Shown here one piece after another: positions 14,668 to 23,493 of a stretch of 35,644 nt of DNA. The notes beneath the pieces are model-generated. The model did no database searches, was not told the DNA's origin, and saw nothing but the letters and a program-made list of their open reading frames with translations. Source of the DNA: DATMNI01 sp035570275 (GTDB lineage Bacteria > Acidobacteriota > Terriglobia > Bryobacterales > Bryobacteraceae); NCBI GenBank assembly GCA_035570275.1, contig DATMNI010000052.1:1-35644 (forward strand), in the 5' to 3' direction. The number at the start of each line of letters is the position of its first letter. The stretch's first letter is position 1. The position numbers and the translations under genes are program-made.

Positions 14668-17442
14668 TCACTGGATGGCCAAGGTAACACCCGCCTGGGT
14701 GTCCACGCCATCCACAGTCAGCCGAAGAGGCACTTGAGGACCGCGCGGACTGGCCGCGGGGATGAGCACGTTGATCTGTTGCAGTCCGGAGGTGTATCCA
14801 GGGGCTTCGCCCGCATAAACGACGGTTGCCTCCACGCCGCCGGTCGACGCCGTGACTGTGCGCGAAATTCGCGCCAGTCCGTCGGTCTCGGGGCTGCTGA
14901 ACAGGCCAAAGCCCGTTCCGTAAACCGTGACGATCGTGCCGGCCGCCGATGGTGGCGCCGTGCTCCCATCCTGGTTTACGATGGCGGCTTGGCCAGTGCC
15001 GTTTTGGGCAAGTGTAAAGATGGCGGGAGCCTGACCGGCAATTTCCAACGGCACCGTCTGGGATGTAAGGCCAGCGCACGAAACCTGCACCAATGTCGAG
15101 CTCTTGCCGGCAATTTCCGGCGGAACCAGGAAGTTGATCTGATTCGGGGTGCTGGCAAAAACGCTGGCCGCGGCGCCATCCAGCGAGACCTTGGCGCCGG
15201 AGGAACAGCCGGGGAATTCGCCAAATGCCGCCAGCAGTGTGTTCGGCGCTCCTGCTCCCACTGCATAACTCGCGGCATTTGCAAACACGGAAACCGATAT
15301 AGCCGGCGCGGGCGCGGATACGGACAGCGTCACCGGCAGGCTGAGCGGACTGTTGCCGGCCGACGACGATACAACGGTTACGAAGCCATGGTAATCGCCG
15401 GGCGAGAGGCCCGCGGGATTGACCAGTAACTGCAGCGCCACCGGGGTCGTTCCGCCGGCCGGGGTTACGAAGAGCCAATTGCGGCCTGCGGGCGACAAAG
15501 TCGCGGCCGACACCTGCACCGTCACATTCCGGATCTGCGCCACCACTGTGAGGTCCCGCGTCTGTACGGCGGCAGAGCCCGATTCCGCCAGAAAAGTGAG
15601 GGCGCTTGAGGCTCCTGTGCTCAACGTCAGTTGCGGAAGACCGTACACCACCAGCGAGATCGGTACGCCTATCGATCTGCCATCGGCAAACCGGACGGTG
15701 ATGCTGGAGTTGTAGGTGCCTGGATTGAGACCTGTCGGATCCGCCTTCACGACGATGGCGGCGGGTGCCACACCCGAAGCCGCCGTAATCCACGGACTGG
15801 CCGAAGCCACGGTGAAGGAGATGCTGGCGTCGCTCGACACCGTCAGAGTAGCCGAGGTGGCCGAAGATGCTTCCGCGCCCTGGAAGTACTGAAGCGCAAG
15901 GTTGCCCGGCGAGACCTGGATGGCGGCGGATCGCACCAGCAACGTGCTTGAAGTCCCAAGCAGTTCCACCGCCGAGTCGCTCGCGGTAATGGTTTGAGTG
16001 CCCGGAGTTTGAAAGGTTACTGAGAACGTGCCGACCCCGTTCAATAGTTTGGACTGATGGGGCAAGACTGACTGCGCGTCCGTAGTGGCCAGGGACACTG
16101 TTCCCGTATAGCTGCTTTGGACCACGTTACCGGGTCCGACTGCGCTGACTGTAAACGAGGAAGGGACACCGGCTACCGGCGGCGCGTTGGTCGAAAGTAC
16201 CAAGGCGGTTCGAACCAGGACCCAGGTTGCGCCGGTGGCGGCTGGATTCCCGTATGCCGTACCTGGATCGTCATTCAACCCACCTATAAGAAGAGTGTTT
16301 CCATCGGCCGAGAGCGCAAGCGCAAAGCCTTGCTCGGAATCCCCAATAGCGTCTGAGCCAACCAGTCGCGTATTCTGTTGATTCCATACCCCGGCTATTT
16401 TCTTGAAAATCAGCGTCGCTCCAACCCCGTACACCGATCCCACTAGCGCGGTGTTGCCGTCGCCCGAGAGAGCCGCCGAAGCGCCAAAACCGGGATTTCG
16501 GTCGATCGGAGAGGTCAACGTTGCCGTCCGGGTCCACACACCGCCCGTACGAGTGAAAACCGACGCTGAGCCGCTTCCCCCAAAAAGCAATGTGTTGCCA
16601 TCCGCCGAAAACGTCGGAGAGTACCCCGCGCCGGGTAGCTTGGGGCCCTGCTGGAGCCATTGGCCGCCATTGTTAGTGAAGACCCATACCGCCCCGATGG
16701 CGTTATTGTCGGCGCGCCCGCCGATGGCCACGGTATTGCCGTCCGCGGAGAACGCGACAGACCCTCCGAAGATGACCAGACTTCCGGCCGTATCTGCACC
16801 AATCAGCTTGGCCCGCTGGGTCCACACACCAGCCGCCCGGACAAAAATCCGTACAGCGCCGATACCGTTATTGTCGAAGGGGGCACCGACTGCGGCTGTA
16901 TTGCCGTCGGCGGAAAGCGCCACCGAACTGCCTTGGTATGATACTTGCGTACCGGGTTCGACCAGTTTGGGACCCTGCTGGGCCCACACTCCGCCAGAGC
17001 GATTGAAAACCCACGCTCCGTCATTGAGGGAGTTTGAGTTGTAATTCGCACCAACCAAGGCGGTGTTGCCGTCGGCCGATATAGCGACCGAAACACCTTC
17101 ATTCGCGGAAAACTGAGCAACTAAGCCGACGAGCTTGGGACCCTGCTGACTCCACACTCCGCCACCGCGAGTGAAGACCCATGCCGCACCGGAATGAATC
17201 AGGGTAGTAGTGCTGTCTTCAGGTCCGCCTACGATGGCTGTGTTGCCGTCCGCCGAGACCGCCACGGCCAAGCCTTGGCGAGCGCCGAAGCCAACAATAC
17301 CAGTGCCCACCAATTTGGGGCCCTGTTGAGTGAACTGAGCCGATAGCGGCCCGAGCAGGCCGCCGAGCAAGAGGAGTCCAACGAGACTGCGAGGGGACGA
17401 TTGCCGGGATTTCAAAGTGACCAGCCTTCCTGGATCGTTCAC
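14668..17442 (-). CDS. secreted seven-bladed beta-propeller protein with TIGR03437 domain
   Basis: A 924-residue secreted protein. The signal peptide is near the N-terminus (SLVGLLLLGGLLGPLSAQ, about residues 19-36). Seven FG-GAP-like blades follow (about 38-410), each with the core SADGNTAxVGG and ending in GAxWVFxRxGGVW; seven copies make a closed propeller. One Ig-like domain (about 415-510) and two BACON-like beta sandwiches (about 515-715; motifs SPWITAASG and GLNPGTYNSSITV) lead to the Solibacter C-terminal domain (about 720-924; NAASYAVGAGAPNTLLAAFG through GLQQINVLIP). Likely an extracellular binding or adhesion protein; calcium or carbohydrate binding is typical for such modules but not shown. 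It is divergent from the CBM9/PKD gene. The domain boundaries are estimates. Confidence 0.88.
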   Translation of the reverse strand: MNDPGRLVTLKSRQSSPRSLVGLLLLGGLLGPLSAQFTQQGPKLVGTGIVGFGARQGLAVAVSADGNTAIVGGPEDSTTTLIHSGAAWVFTRGGGVWSQQGPKLVGLVAQFSANEGVSVAISADGNTALVGANYNSNSLNDGAWVFNRSGGVWAQQGPKLVEPGTQVSYQGSSVALSADGNTAAVGAPFDNNGIGAVRIFVRAAGVWTQRAKLIGADTAGSLVIFGGSVAFSADGNTVAIGGRADNNAIGAVWVFTNNGGQWLQQGPKLPGAGYSPTFSADGNTLLFGGSGSASVFTRTGGVWTRTATLTSPIDRNPGFGASAALSGDGNTALVGSVYGVGATLIFKKIAGVWNQQNTRLVGSDAIGDSEQGFALALSADGNTLLIGGLNDDPGTAYGNPAATGATWVLVRTALVLSTNAPPVAGVPSSFTVSAVGPGNVVQSSYTGTVSLATTDAQSVLPHQSKLLNGVGTFSVTFQTPGTQTITASDSAVELLGTSSTLLVRSAAIQVSPGNLALQYFQGAEASSATSATLTVSSDASISFTVASASPWITAASGVAPAAIVVKADPTGLNPGTYNSSITVRFADGRSIGVPISLVVYGLPQLTLSTGASSALTFLAESGSAAVQTRDLTVVAQIRNVTVQVSAATLSPAGRNWLFVTPAGGTTPVALQLLVNPAGLSPGDYHGFVTVVSSSAGNSPLSLPVTLSVSAPAPAISVSVFANAASYAVGAGAPNTLLAAFGEFPGCSSGAKVSLDGAAASVFASTPNQINFLVPPEIAGKSSTLVQVSCAGLTSQTVPLEIAGQAPAIFTLAQNGTGQAAIVNQDGSTAPPSAAGTIVTVYGTGFGLFSSPETDGLARISRTVTASTGGVEATVVYAGEAPGYTSGLQQINVLIPAASPRGPQVPLRLTVDGVDTQAGVTLAIQ

Positions 17443-17661
17443 ATGGCATCGGGACGCTCGCCAGCGCGGCTTGTTCTTTAAAAGTACCGATCTTCACAAA
17501 CCCACGATCAATGGCCAAGTATACATGTTGTGCGAATGAATTAAGTCACACAGGCCCGGTTGTTACAAAAAATCGCCGCGCCGCGTTCCTTGGCGGTCTG
17601 CGAAGTGTTGCCAAGAGCCCGCACCCGCGAACCAACTCCGGTCACTGTAGCCGAGCAGCCT

Positions 17662-18822
17662 ATGAAACGCATCATTGTCCTGGCAAACCCGGTTCTGGCA
17701 AAACTGGTCTTGACAAGCCCGGTCCTGGCGGCAATTCTCTGCCTGCCCGCGCCGGCAGCGGACCAGCCCGGCACGACGTTCAAGATTTTCCAGTTTCCAC
17801 CCGACCGGATCCCGCGTGTGGATGGCAACCCGGACGATTGGAAGATGGTTCCCGACGACTACGCCATCGGCATGGACCAACTGGTGGACGACACCCACAA
17901 AGACCGCAAACCCGACCCGAAGGATCTCGACGTAAAGGTGAAGGTGGGCTGGGTGAAGGGCCTCAACCGCCTCTACTTCCTCTACGAGGCCTACGACAAC
18001 TATTGGGATTTCGCCAGGCCGGGCCTGCACAACGACATCTTCGAAGTGGTGGTGGATGGCGATCTCTCCGGCGGTCCGCTGATTGAGAGATTCCAGCCCA
18101 CCAAGGAATTAAGCGAGCGCGACGCGCATTTCTCCATGCACGGCGTACACGCGCAGAACTACCACATCATGACACCGCCGTCAGGCAAGGACTGGGCGCT
18201 AGCCTGGGGTTGCAATGCCTACGTCAAGAATCTTCCCTACGCCAATGCCGCCTACAACTACAATTTCAAGCCCGGCGAGAGCGGCAAGCTGATTCTGGAA
18301 TTCTGGATCACGCCGTTCGATTACGCGGGCTGCGAAGGACCGCAGCGGGCGGTGGAATCCGTGCTGCATGAAAACAAGCTGATCGGCCTGGCGTGGGCCG
18401 TGCTGGATTACGACGATGCCGCCAGCGAGTCCCACGCCTTCTGGAACCTCTCCCGCCAGCACACCATGTACGGCAAGGCCGACGAACTGGTGGCCTTCCG
18501 GTTGATGCCGCTGGAGCCGCAATATCGCAAGTTCGAAGCCAATTGGTCATTCGTGGTGACCGACATGGACCGGCGCATGGTCGCTTTTGAGGACGAATCC
18601 ACGCGCAAAGACGAATCCACCGGCCCGAACCAACCGGGGAATACCCATGCGAATACCAGGATCACCTCGTGGAAATGGACTTTCGGCGACGGCGCCACCT
18701 CCACGGAGCAGAACCCGTTGCATCAGTATGCACGGGGCGGAGACTACACGGTGGTGCTGGAAGTGGAAGGGCCCGAGGGCACGTCCCGGCGCGAAAAGAT
18801 CTGGGATGTGGCGGTGCGATAA
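17662..18822 (+). CDS. secreted CBM9-like plus PKD domain protein
   Basis: A 386-residue exported protein. The ATG at 17662 is chosen because it starts the signal peptide (MKRIIVLANPVLAKLVLTSP and on to LPAPAADQ); upstream in-frame ATG 17560 would add 34 polar residues. The body begins IPRVDGNPDDWKMVPDDYAI, the mark of family 9 carbohydrate-binding/DOMON-like domains, and runs to about residue 290. The C-terminus (about 300-386; WKWTFGDGATSTEQNPLHQY, then GGDYTVVLEVEGPEGT) is a PKD domain. No catalytic module is present, so it probably binds a polysaccharide or haem/sugar ligand outside the cell. The signal peptide is encoded by a 15-bp tandem repeat. The gene is transcribed away from the propeller protein gene. 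Confidence 0.82.
   Translation: MKRIIVLANPVLAKLVLTSPVLAAILCLPAPAADQPGTTFKIFQFPPDRIPRVDGNPDDWKMVPDDYAIGMDQLVDDTHKDRKPDPKDLDVKVKVGWVKGLNRLYFLYEAYDNYWDFARPGLHNDIFEVVVDGDLSGGPLIERFQPTKELSERDAHFSMHGVHAQNYHIMTPPSGKDWALAWGCNAYVKNLPYANAAYNYNFKPGESGKLILEFWITPFDYAGCEGPQRAVESVLHENKLIGLAWAVLDYDDAASESHAFWNLSRQHTMYGKADELVAFRLMPLEPQYRKFEANWSFVVTDMDRRMVAFEDESTRKDESTGPNQPGNTHANTRITSWKWTFGDGATSTEQNPLHQYARGGDYTVVLEVEGPEGTSRREKIWDVAVR
17677..17736 (+). repeat. 15-bp tandem repeat encoding the signal peptide core
   Basis: Four 15-bp units starting GTCCTGGCAAACCCG (17677), 17692, 17707 and 17722, increasingly diverged. They encode VLANP, VLAKL, VLTSP and VLAAI, so the hydrophobic core of the signal peptide has grown by slippage while keeping frame. 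Confidence 0.8.
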
Positions 18823-18827
18823 GCGAT

Positions 18828-19676
18828 CTATTTCAGGAGATCTTCGATACTCTGGGCGTCAAGCACGTGAACGCTCAGATCTTCCAACTCGGCCGTCGAT
18901 CGGCCGGTCAGCCGTTCCTCCGCCCAATTTGGAATCTTGCCGAAGCGTTTCTCGATCAGGCGGCGAAGGATGGTTAGTTCGCCTTTCAGTTCGCCTTTCA
19001 GTTCGCCTTCCAGTTTGCCTCTCAGTTCGCCTTCCTGGAGGCCCCTCTCATACGCGGGCCCTAAGACCTTGTTTTCCCGGATATCGATATAAATAGGCAT
19101 CTTTCGCGCCTCCTGATCCACGACTTCTTCCAAGTGCCGCAGCCCGGCCAGGATCAGCAACTGACGCAACGCTGTCTCCCGTTCGGCCGCTGCTAAACTA
19201 GCGATCCTCTCCATTATCTTCCGGACCGCCTCTTTATGATCCCGCAATCGTGCCAGGATCGCAATTACGTTATCGTCGACCTCCTCGCTTTCCAGCAACC
19301 GGTCGCCGTCCAGTTCGCGAATATCGATAGCCCGGTATCGAAACCACAAATCGGGGCCCCGGAGTTCGCTTTCCATGCGAAACGGGGCTTCCCCCACGTA
19401 GAGTAAAATCTGCCGGGGAAACCTTCCAAAGAGCCGCCGCACTCCGAGGCAGTATTCCGCCATGCGCTGCGGCATGGTTGCATCATTTCCGCTCTGGAGT
19501 TCCAGGTGTATGAGACCACCGCCGGTAGTTTCGCCGAGCAGGTCAACCCGGAGGCTTTGCACTTTAGGCAGTTCAACGTCCAGCCACTTTTCAACCGCGG
19601 CGCCGGTCAGCTCAATCATCGTGAGCTTGGCCGACCCTCGCAGCAGCAGCTTCAACGCAATATCGTACTCCTGCAT
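18828..19676 (-). CDS. Rpn/DUF4351-type PD-(D/E)xK nuclease-like protein
   Basis: A 282-residue protein of the Rpn/transposase-31-like family with a C-terminal DUF4351 domain. The putative nuclease core shows Asp45 (SLRVDLLGE) and Glu59-x-Gln61 (LIHLELQSGND), fitting a PD-(D/E)xK site. The C-terminus (IEKRFGKIPNWAEERL, then LEDLSVHVLDAQSIEDLL) is typical DUF4351. Between them sits a Lys/Glu/Gly helix repeat (LRGKLEGELKGELKGEL) encoded by 12-bp repeats. Start at 19676 is chosen because GGAG lies 6 bp upstream; the ATG at 19688 is the alternative. Family members act as recombination-promoting nucleases or phage-defence proteins, but the cellular role here is unknown. It is convergent with the CBM9/PKD gene and divergent from the VOC gene. 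Confidence 0.82.
   Translation of the reverse strand: MQEYDIALKLLLRGSAKLTMIELTGAAVEKWLDVELPKVQSLRVDLLGETTGGGLIHLELQSGNDATMPQRMAEYCLGVRRLFGRFPRQILLYVGEAPFRMESELRGPDLWFRYRAIDIRELDGDRLLESEEVDDNVIAILARLRDHKEAVRKIMERIASLAAAERETALRQLLILAGLRHLEEVVDQEARKMPIYIDIRENKVLGPAYERGLQEGELRGKLEGELKGELKGELTILRRLIEKRFGKIPNWAEERLTGRSTAELEDLSVHVLDAQSIEDLLK
18976..19035. repeat. 12-bp tandem repeat inside the DUF4351 gene
   Basis: Five 12-bp units related to AGTTCGCCTTTC. On the minus strand each encodes four residues such as LKGE, LEGK or LRGE, extending a charged helix just before DUF4351. The copy number in such proteins is known to vary among paralogues. Confidence 0.85.
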
Positions 19677-19766
19677 GAATGTCTCCATTGTGACTTTGTT
19701 GCACACGCGACGCAATGCTTGCTGGCCGTTCCGCCACCTCCACCGAACAGCCGGTTCGATAACACG

Positions 19767-19772
19767 TACAAT
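19767..19772 (+). promoter_or_regulatory. candidate -10 element of the VOC gene
   Basis: TACAAT ends 7 bp before the GTG at 19780, so a transcript would start at or next to the start codon. No Shine-Dalgarno sequence or clear -35 box is seen. Confidence 0.35.
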
Positions 19773-19779
19773 CAGAAAC

Positions 19780-20667
19780 GTGGTTCGTGTTTTCGCCCTC
19801 GCCCTGCTGCCCGCCCTGCTGCCCGCCGCCGAACTGAAGATAGACCACGCCACGGTAGCCGGAACCGATCTCAAGAAGATGCAGGCTGCCTTGGCCGCGG
19901 TTGGGATTCAGACGGTGTACGGCGGTCCCCACAGCAACCACGCCACCGAAATGGCGCTGGTCAGCTTTCCCGACGGCTCCTATCTGGAACTGATCGCCAT
20001 CCAGCCGAACGCCGATCCGCCGGCCGTCGACAAGCACGAATGGGCCAGGTTCCTGAAGTCCGATGCGGTCCCCTGTGCCTGGGCCGCGCGCGTGAAGGAT
20101 CTGACGGGCGAGGTCAAACGGTTGACCGATGCCGGTGTCCCCGTGTCGGCTGCGGTGAAGAGCGGACGCCAGCGGCCCGACGGCGTTCGCCTGGAGTGGG
20201 AAACCTCCGAGTTGGGAACGGAGACGCGGGGAACTTTTTTCCCGTTTCTCATCCACGATTTCACCGATCGCAATCAGCGCGCATTCCCGCAAGGCAAGCC
20301 GGTGACCAGGGATTTCCGGGGCGTCGCTCGCGTGGTCGTGGCGGTGAAGAATCTGGGCGATGCCATCCAGCGTTACCAGCAGGCGTACGGCGTGCCCCCG
20401 CCGATTAAGCAGGCGGACGAGGGCTTCGAAGCGCATCTGGCTTTGCTGGGCGGCATTCCGGTGGTGCTGGCGCAGCCGCTAAATGCGCACTCGTGGCTCA
20501 ACAACCGGATCGAGAAGTACGGCGAAGGCCCGTGCGCCTTCGTGCTGGGCGCGGTAAACCCGCGTCATTACAAAACCGCATCGAAGAGCCGCTGGTTCGG
20601 CGCCGAGATCTCGTGGTTTGACGCCGATAAACTGGGCTGGTTCCTGGGCTTCGAAGCGGTCCGGTAG
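19780..20667 (+). CDS. exported VOC/glyoxalase-like protein
   Basis: A 295-residue protein from GTG 19780, which begins a short signal peptide (VVRVFALALLPALLPAA). An in-frame upstream extension to 19462 overlaps the divergent DUF4351 gene and is rejected. Two glyoxalase-like (VOC) halves follow: KIDHATVAGTDLKKMQAALA with His23, HATEMALVSFPDGSYLELIA with His54 and Glu70, and a second half from about RVVVAVKNLGDAIQRYQQAY. This is the layout of the Glyoxalase_3 group (PF13468). VOC enzymes use a divalent metal for isomerase, lyase or dioxygenase reactions; the substrate cannot be told. Export is unusual for this fold. The stop TAG is duplicated at 20678 in a short repeat. Confidence 0.75.
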   Translation: MVRVFALALLPALLPAAELKIDHATVAGTDLKKMQAALAAVGIQTVYGGPHSNHATEMALVSFPDGSYLELIAIQPNADPPAVDKHEWARFLKSDAVPCAWAARVKDLTGEVKRLTDAGVPVSAAVKSGRQRPDGVRLEWETSELGTETRGTFFPFLIHDFTDRNQRAFPQGKPVTRDFRGVARVVVAVKNLGDAIQRYQQAYGVPPPIKQADEGFEAHLALLGGIPVVLAQPLNAHSWLNNRIEKYGEGPCAFVLGAVNPRHYKTASKSRWFGAEISWFDADKLGWFLGFEAVR

Positions 20668-20684
20668 CACGGCCATGTAGCACC
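20664..20684 (+). repeat. duplication at the VOC gene stop codon
   Basis: GTAGCACGGCCAT is followed by GTAGCACC. The first copy contains the stop TAG (20665-20667) and the second gives TAG at 20678 in another frame. Confidence 0.5.
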
Positions 20685-20712
20685 GTGAGAATTCGTTTCT
20701 TCCTACTCCGAT

Positions 20713-20757
20713 GGTTCGCCAACTCTGCGTGGGTTCGCCGCACTGGATGGGTTCACC
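20713..20757 (-). repeat. 18-19-bp repeat spanning the hydrolase stop codon
   Basis: GGTTCGCC (20713), GGTTCGCC (20732) and GGTTCACC (20750) recur with spacings of 19 and 18 bp. On the minus strand the first unit, GGTGAACC, contains the hydrolase stop TGA (20755-20753). The later units read GGCGAACC and do not repeat the stop. Confidence 0.5.
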
Positions 20758-21847
20758 GAGGCGCCATCGCCTGCACCAGGAACGCCTCCACGTAGCGTAG
20801 CGCCAGCCGGTTGCCGATCCCTTGAAACACGGCGTCGAAGGCGTGTTCGGCCCACGGCAGCTCCAGGAGAACCGCCCGGTTTCCCGAAGCGATCAGCCCT
20901 TGTTGGAGCGATCTGGCGAACTCCGGTTTCACGATGTGATCGCGGGCGCCCTGAATGAGCAGTGTCGGCGGCAGCGGCCGATTGGCATAGGTCACAGGTG
21001 AAGCCGTGCGATAACTTCCGGACACCTGAGACGGCGATCCTCCCAAATAAGTTTCCAACACCCGGCGGACATCGATCGGGTCTGGCGATGGCAGTTCGGA
21101 ATAGCCGCGAGCCAGATCGCTGGGCCCGTAGAAACTGATTACGGCGCGGATGGGGACCGGCCCCGCCTCGTACGCCGCCAGCAAGGCGAGTTGGCCGCCA
21201 GCCGAGCGGCCGCACAGGGCGATACGGCCTGGGTCCGCCTGATACCGCTCCGCGTTGGAGTGTACGAAGGCAATGGCGGCGCGCACATCTTCGATTTGCG
21301 CCGGGAAACGCGCGGCCGGCGCGTGCCGGTAGTCGATGGCGAAGACCGCGTAACCCTTGGATGCCATATAGCTGGCGAACTGCCGGTTGTCCTCCGGCGA
21401 ACCGCGCTGCCAGGCGCCGCCATAGATTTCGATCAGCGTGGGATGCGCTCCGGCCGCCTTGGGACGGTAGTAGCGAATGTTCAATGGGAGCGTTTCCGGT
21501 TGGGTGCCGCCGGTATCGATCTGCCGGAATAGGTTCATGGGCCGTAATAAGGTCGGCAGACCCAAGGCCGGGACTGGCGATAGCTGCGCCGCCATCCGCT
21601 GTTCGACCCCCGGTATGCGTGCCAGCGGCCAGGCCACTATGAAGGCGGCCGCCAGCAGGCAGGGCACAAGGCGACGATGAAATCGCAGGGCGGCGGCGCA
21701 GGCCAGCAACAGGAAAACCGCGAGCCATGGCGCCAGTTCCGGGACCACGATCGTGAACGGCAGCACGGTCAGGTTCGGAGCCGGAATCAACGTGGCAGCG
21801 CTCAGGGCGATGGCGACGAGCGATAAGATGACGATAACGACCTTCAA
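20753..21847 (-). CDS. membrane-anchored alpha/beta hydrolase (esterase/lipase type)
   Basis: A 364-residue protein with three hydrophobic N-terminal helices (about 3-22, 33-53 and 60-77) and then a BD-FAE/hormone-sensitive-lipase-like alpha/beta hydrolase. The oxyanion loop is IYGGAW (141-146), the nucleophile Ser215 is in CGRSAGG, the acid is Asp303 (QGARDHIV) and the base is His335 (WAEHAFD). Members hydrolyse short-chain esters or acetyl groups on sugars. The membrane segments suggest the catalytic domain is tethered at the inner membrane. No neighbour points to a substrate. The start is the ATG at 21847, directly before the first membrane helix. Its stop codon lies within the repeat at 20713-20757. 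Confidence 0.85.
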   Translation of the reverse strand: MKVVIVILSLVAIALSAATLIPAPNLTVLPFTIVVPELAPWLAVFLLLACAAALRFHRRLVPCLLAAAFIVAWPLARIPGVEQRMAAQLSPVPALGLPTLLRPMNLFRQIDTGGTQPETLPLNIRYYRPKAAGAHPTLIEIYGGAWQRGSPEDNRQFASYMASKGYAVFAIDYRHAPAARFPAQIEDVRAAIAFVHSNAERYQADPGRIALCGRSAGGQLALLAAYEAGPVPIRAVISFYGPSDLARGYSELPSPDPIDVRRVLETYLGGSPSQVSGSYRTASPVTYANRPLPPTLLIQGARDHIVKPEFARSLQQGLIASGNRAVLLELPWAEHAFDAVFQGIGNRLALRYVEAFLVQAMAPR

Positions 21848-21988
21848 GAAGTTAGCCTACAACATATGCGCCGCCCGAATGCCGGTTTCGGTGAGGGGCG
21901 TCACGCCATGCCGAACCAAAAAACACAACAACAAATGCCTGTTCCCTCAATCCCGGTAATCGGATGCTAAAAAGACTACTGGGTCCGG

Positions 21989-22015
21989 TTGCACGGTGTG
22001 GAGCATTGCTATATC
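21989..22015 (+). promoter_or_regulatory. weak candidate promoter of icd
   Basis: TTGCAC (21989-21994) and TATATC (22010-22015) are separated by only 15 bp. A start near 22022 would leave a leader of about 9 bases before the ATG at 22031, with no Shine-Dalgarno motif. Confidence 0.3.
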
Positions 22016-22030
22016 GTGGGTATTCTCACT

Positions 22031-23476
22031 ATGCCCACGAAAACTCCCATCACGGTCGCGCATGGCGACGGCATCGGCCCGGAAATCATGAACGCCACGC
22101 TCCAGATCCTGGAGGCGGGCGGCGCCGCTCTCGAGATCGAGACCATTGAGATTGGCGAAAAGGTTTATTTGCGCGGCAATTCGTCCGGCATCGAACCGAG
22201 TTCCTGGGCATCCCTCCTGCGAACCAAGGTCTTCCTCAAAGCTCCCATCACCACTCCGCAAGGTGGCGGGTTTAAGAGTCTGAACGTGACCACGCGCAAG
22301 ACACTGGGCCAATACGCCAACGTCCGGCCATGCGTGTCCTATCACCCGTTCATCGACACCAAGCATCCCAATATGGATGTGGTGATCGTTCGCGAGAACG
22401 AAGAAGACCTCTATGCCGGCATCGAATATCAGATGACGCCGGAGGTCACGTCCTGCATCAAGTTGATTTCGCGGCCGGGCACCGAAAAGATTGTGCGCTA
22501 CGCCTTCGAATACGCGCGGCTGCACAACCGTAAGAAGGTGACCTGCTTCGCCAAGGACAACATCATGAAGATGACCGACGGTCTCTTCCACAAGGTCTTT
22601 GACGAGATTGCCGCGCAGTATCCGGACATTCCGAACGAATATTGGATCGTGGACATCGGCGCTGCCAAAATGGCTGATACGCCCACGGCCTTCGACGTGA
22701 TCGTGATGCCGAACCTGTATGGCGACATCCTTTCCGACGTGGCCGCGCAGATCGCCGGTTCCGTGGGGTTGGCCGGGTCGGCCAACATCGGCGAACAATG
22801 CGCCATGTTCGAGGCCATTCACGGTTCGGCGCCGCGGCGGGCGGGGCAAAACCTGGCGAACCCTTCGGGACTGCTGCTGGGGTCCGTCCTGATGCTGGTC
22901 CATATCAATCAGCCGGAGGCCGCTGAGCGTGTGCACAACGCCTGGCTGCGAACCATCGAGGACGGCGTGCACACCTACGACGTTTTCACCGAGGGAATGA
23001 GCCAGGTGAAGGTCGGCACCAAAGAGTTCGCCGCCGCCGTGATTGAGCGGCTGGGCCAGAAGCCGAACATCCTGAAGCCGGTAGTTTACGCGAAGCGCAC
23101 AGAAGCCGCGGCGGCGCCGGCGGCCCTTTCGGTGGCGAATCCGACGGCCATGGAACTGCAGGGCATCGACGTGTTCGTTTACTGGCCCTCGCGCAACCCG
23201 AACAGCCTGGCGGCCGCGGTAGGCAAGTCGGCCGCCGATGGGCTGAGCTTGCAGATGATCGATAACCGCGGCGTCAAGGTCTGGCCCGACGGCAATGCCT
23301 GGACGTTCTGCACCGACAGCTTCCGCTGCCGGTTCATGGCGGATGGCCCCACCAGCATGGGCAAACTGCTGGGCGTGGTAACCCGCATTTCCGAGGCGGG
23401 CATCGACATCGCGGTCACGCAAACCCTGCGCACCTTCAACGGCACGGCCGGGTTCACCCTGGCCCAAGGGCAATAG
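22031..23476 (+). CDS. icd: NADP-dependent isocitrate dehydrogenase, long form
   Basis: Converts isocitrate to 2-oxoglutarate with NADP in the TCA cycle. The 481-residue product starts MPTKTPITVAHGDGIGPEIM at ATG 22031; an upstream in-frame extension to 21989 is not conserved-looking. Key residues are Ser83 in GFKSLNVTTRK, Arg99 and Arg121, Tyr128 in NEEDLYAG, Lys175 in FAKDN, and Asp232 and Asp236 in YGDILSD, followed by EAIHGSAP. After about residue 345 an extra domain of roughly 130 residues (VFVYWPSRNPNSLAAAVG, then FMADGPTSMGKL) is present. This C-terminal extension is typical of the alpha-proteobacterial/Rickettsia-like ICDH subfamily and absent from the E. coli enzyme. It lies 17 bp upstream of purE, so the two may be co-transcribed. 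Confidence 0.92.
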   Translation: MPTKTPITVAHGDGIGPEIMNATLQILEAGGAALEIETIEIGEKVYLRGNSSGIEPSSWASLLRTKVFLKAPITTPQGGGFKSLNVTTRKTLGQYANVRPCVSYHPFIDTKHPNMDVVIVRENEEDLYAGIEYQMTPEVTSCIKLISRPGTEKIVRYAFEYARLHNRKKVTCFAKDNIMKMTDGLFHKVFDEIAAQYPDIPNEYWIVDIGAAKMADTPTAFDVIVMPNLYGDILSDVAAQIAGSVGLAGSANIGEQCAMFEAIHGSAPRRAGQNLANPSGLLLGSVLMLVHINQPEAAERVHNAWLRTIEDGVHTYDVFTEGMSQVKVGTKEFAAAVIERLGQKPNILKPVVYAKRTEAAAAPAALSVANPTAMELQGIDVFVYWPSRNPNSLAAAVGKSAADGLSLQMIDNRGVKVWPDGNAWTFCTDSFRCRFMADGPTSMGKLLGVVTRISEAGIDIAVTQTLRTFNGTAGFTLAQGQ

Positions 23477-23493
23477 TCCAACGGTAATAATCT

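Noticed and set aside
13666..15429. 587-residue plus-strand frame across transporter and propeller genes
   Set aside because: Shadow frame opposite an ABC ATPase with Walker motifs and opposite a TIGR03437 domain.
21947..23473. 508-residue minus-strand frame opposite icd
   Set aside because: Isocitrate dehydrogenase is certain on the plus strand; this frame is a shadow.
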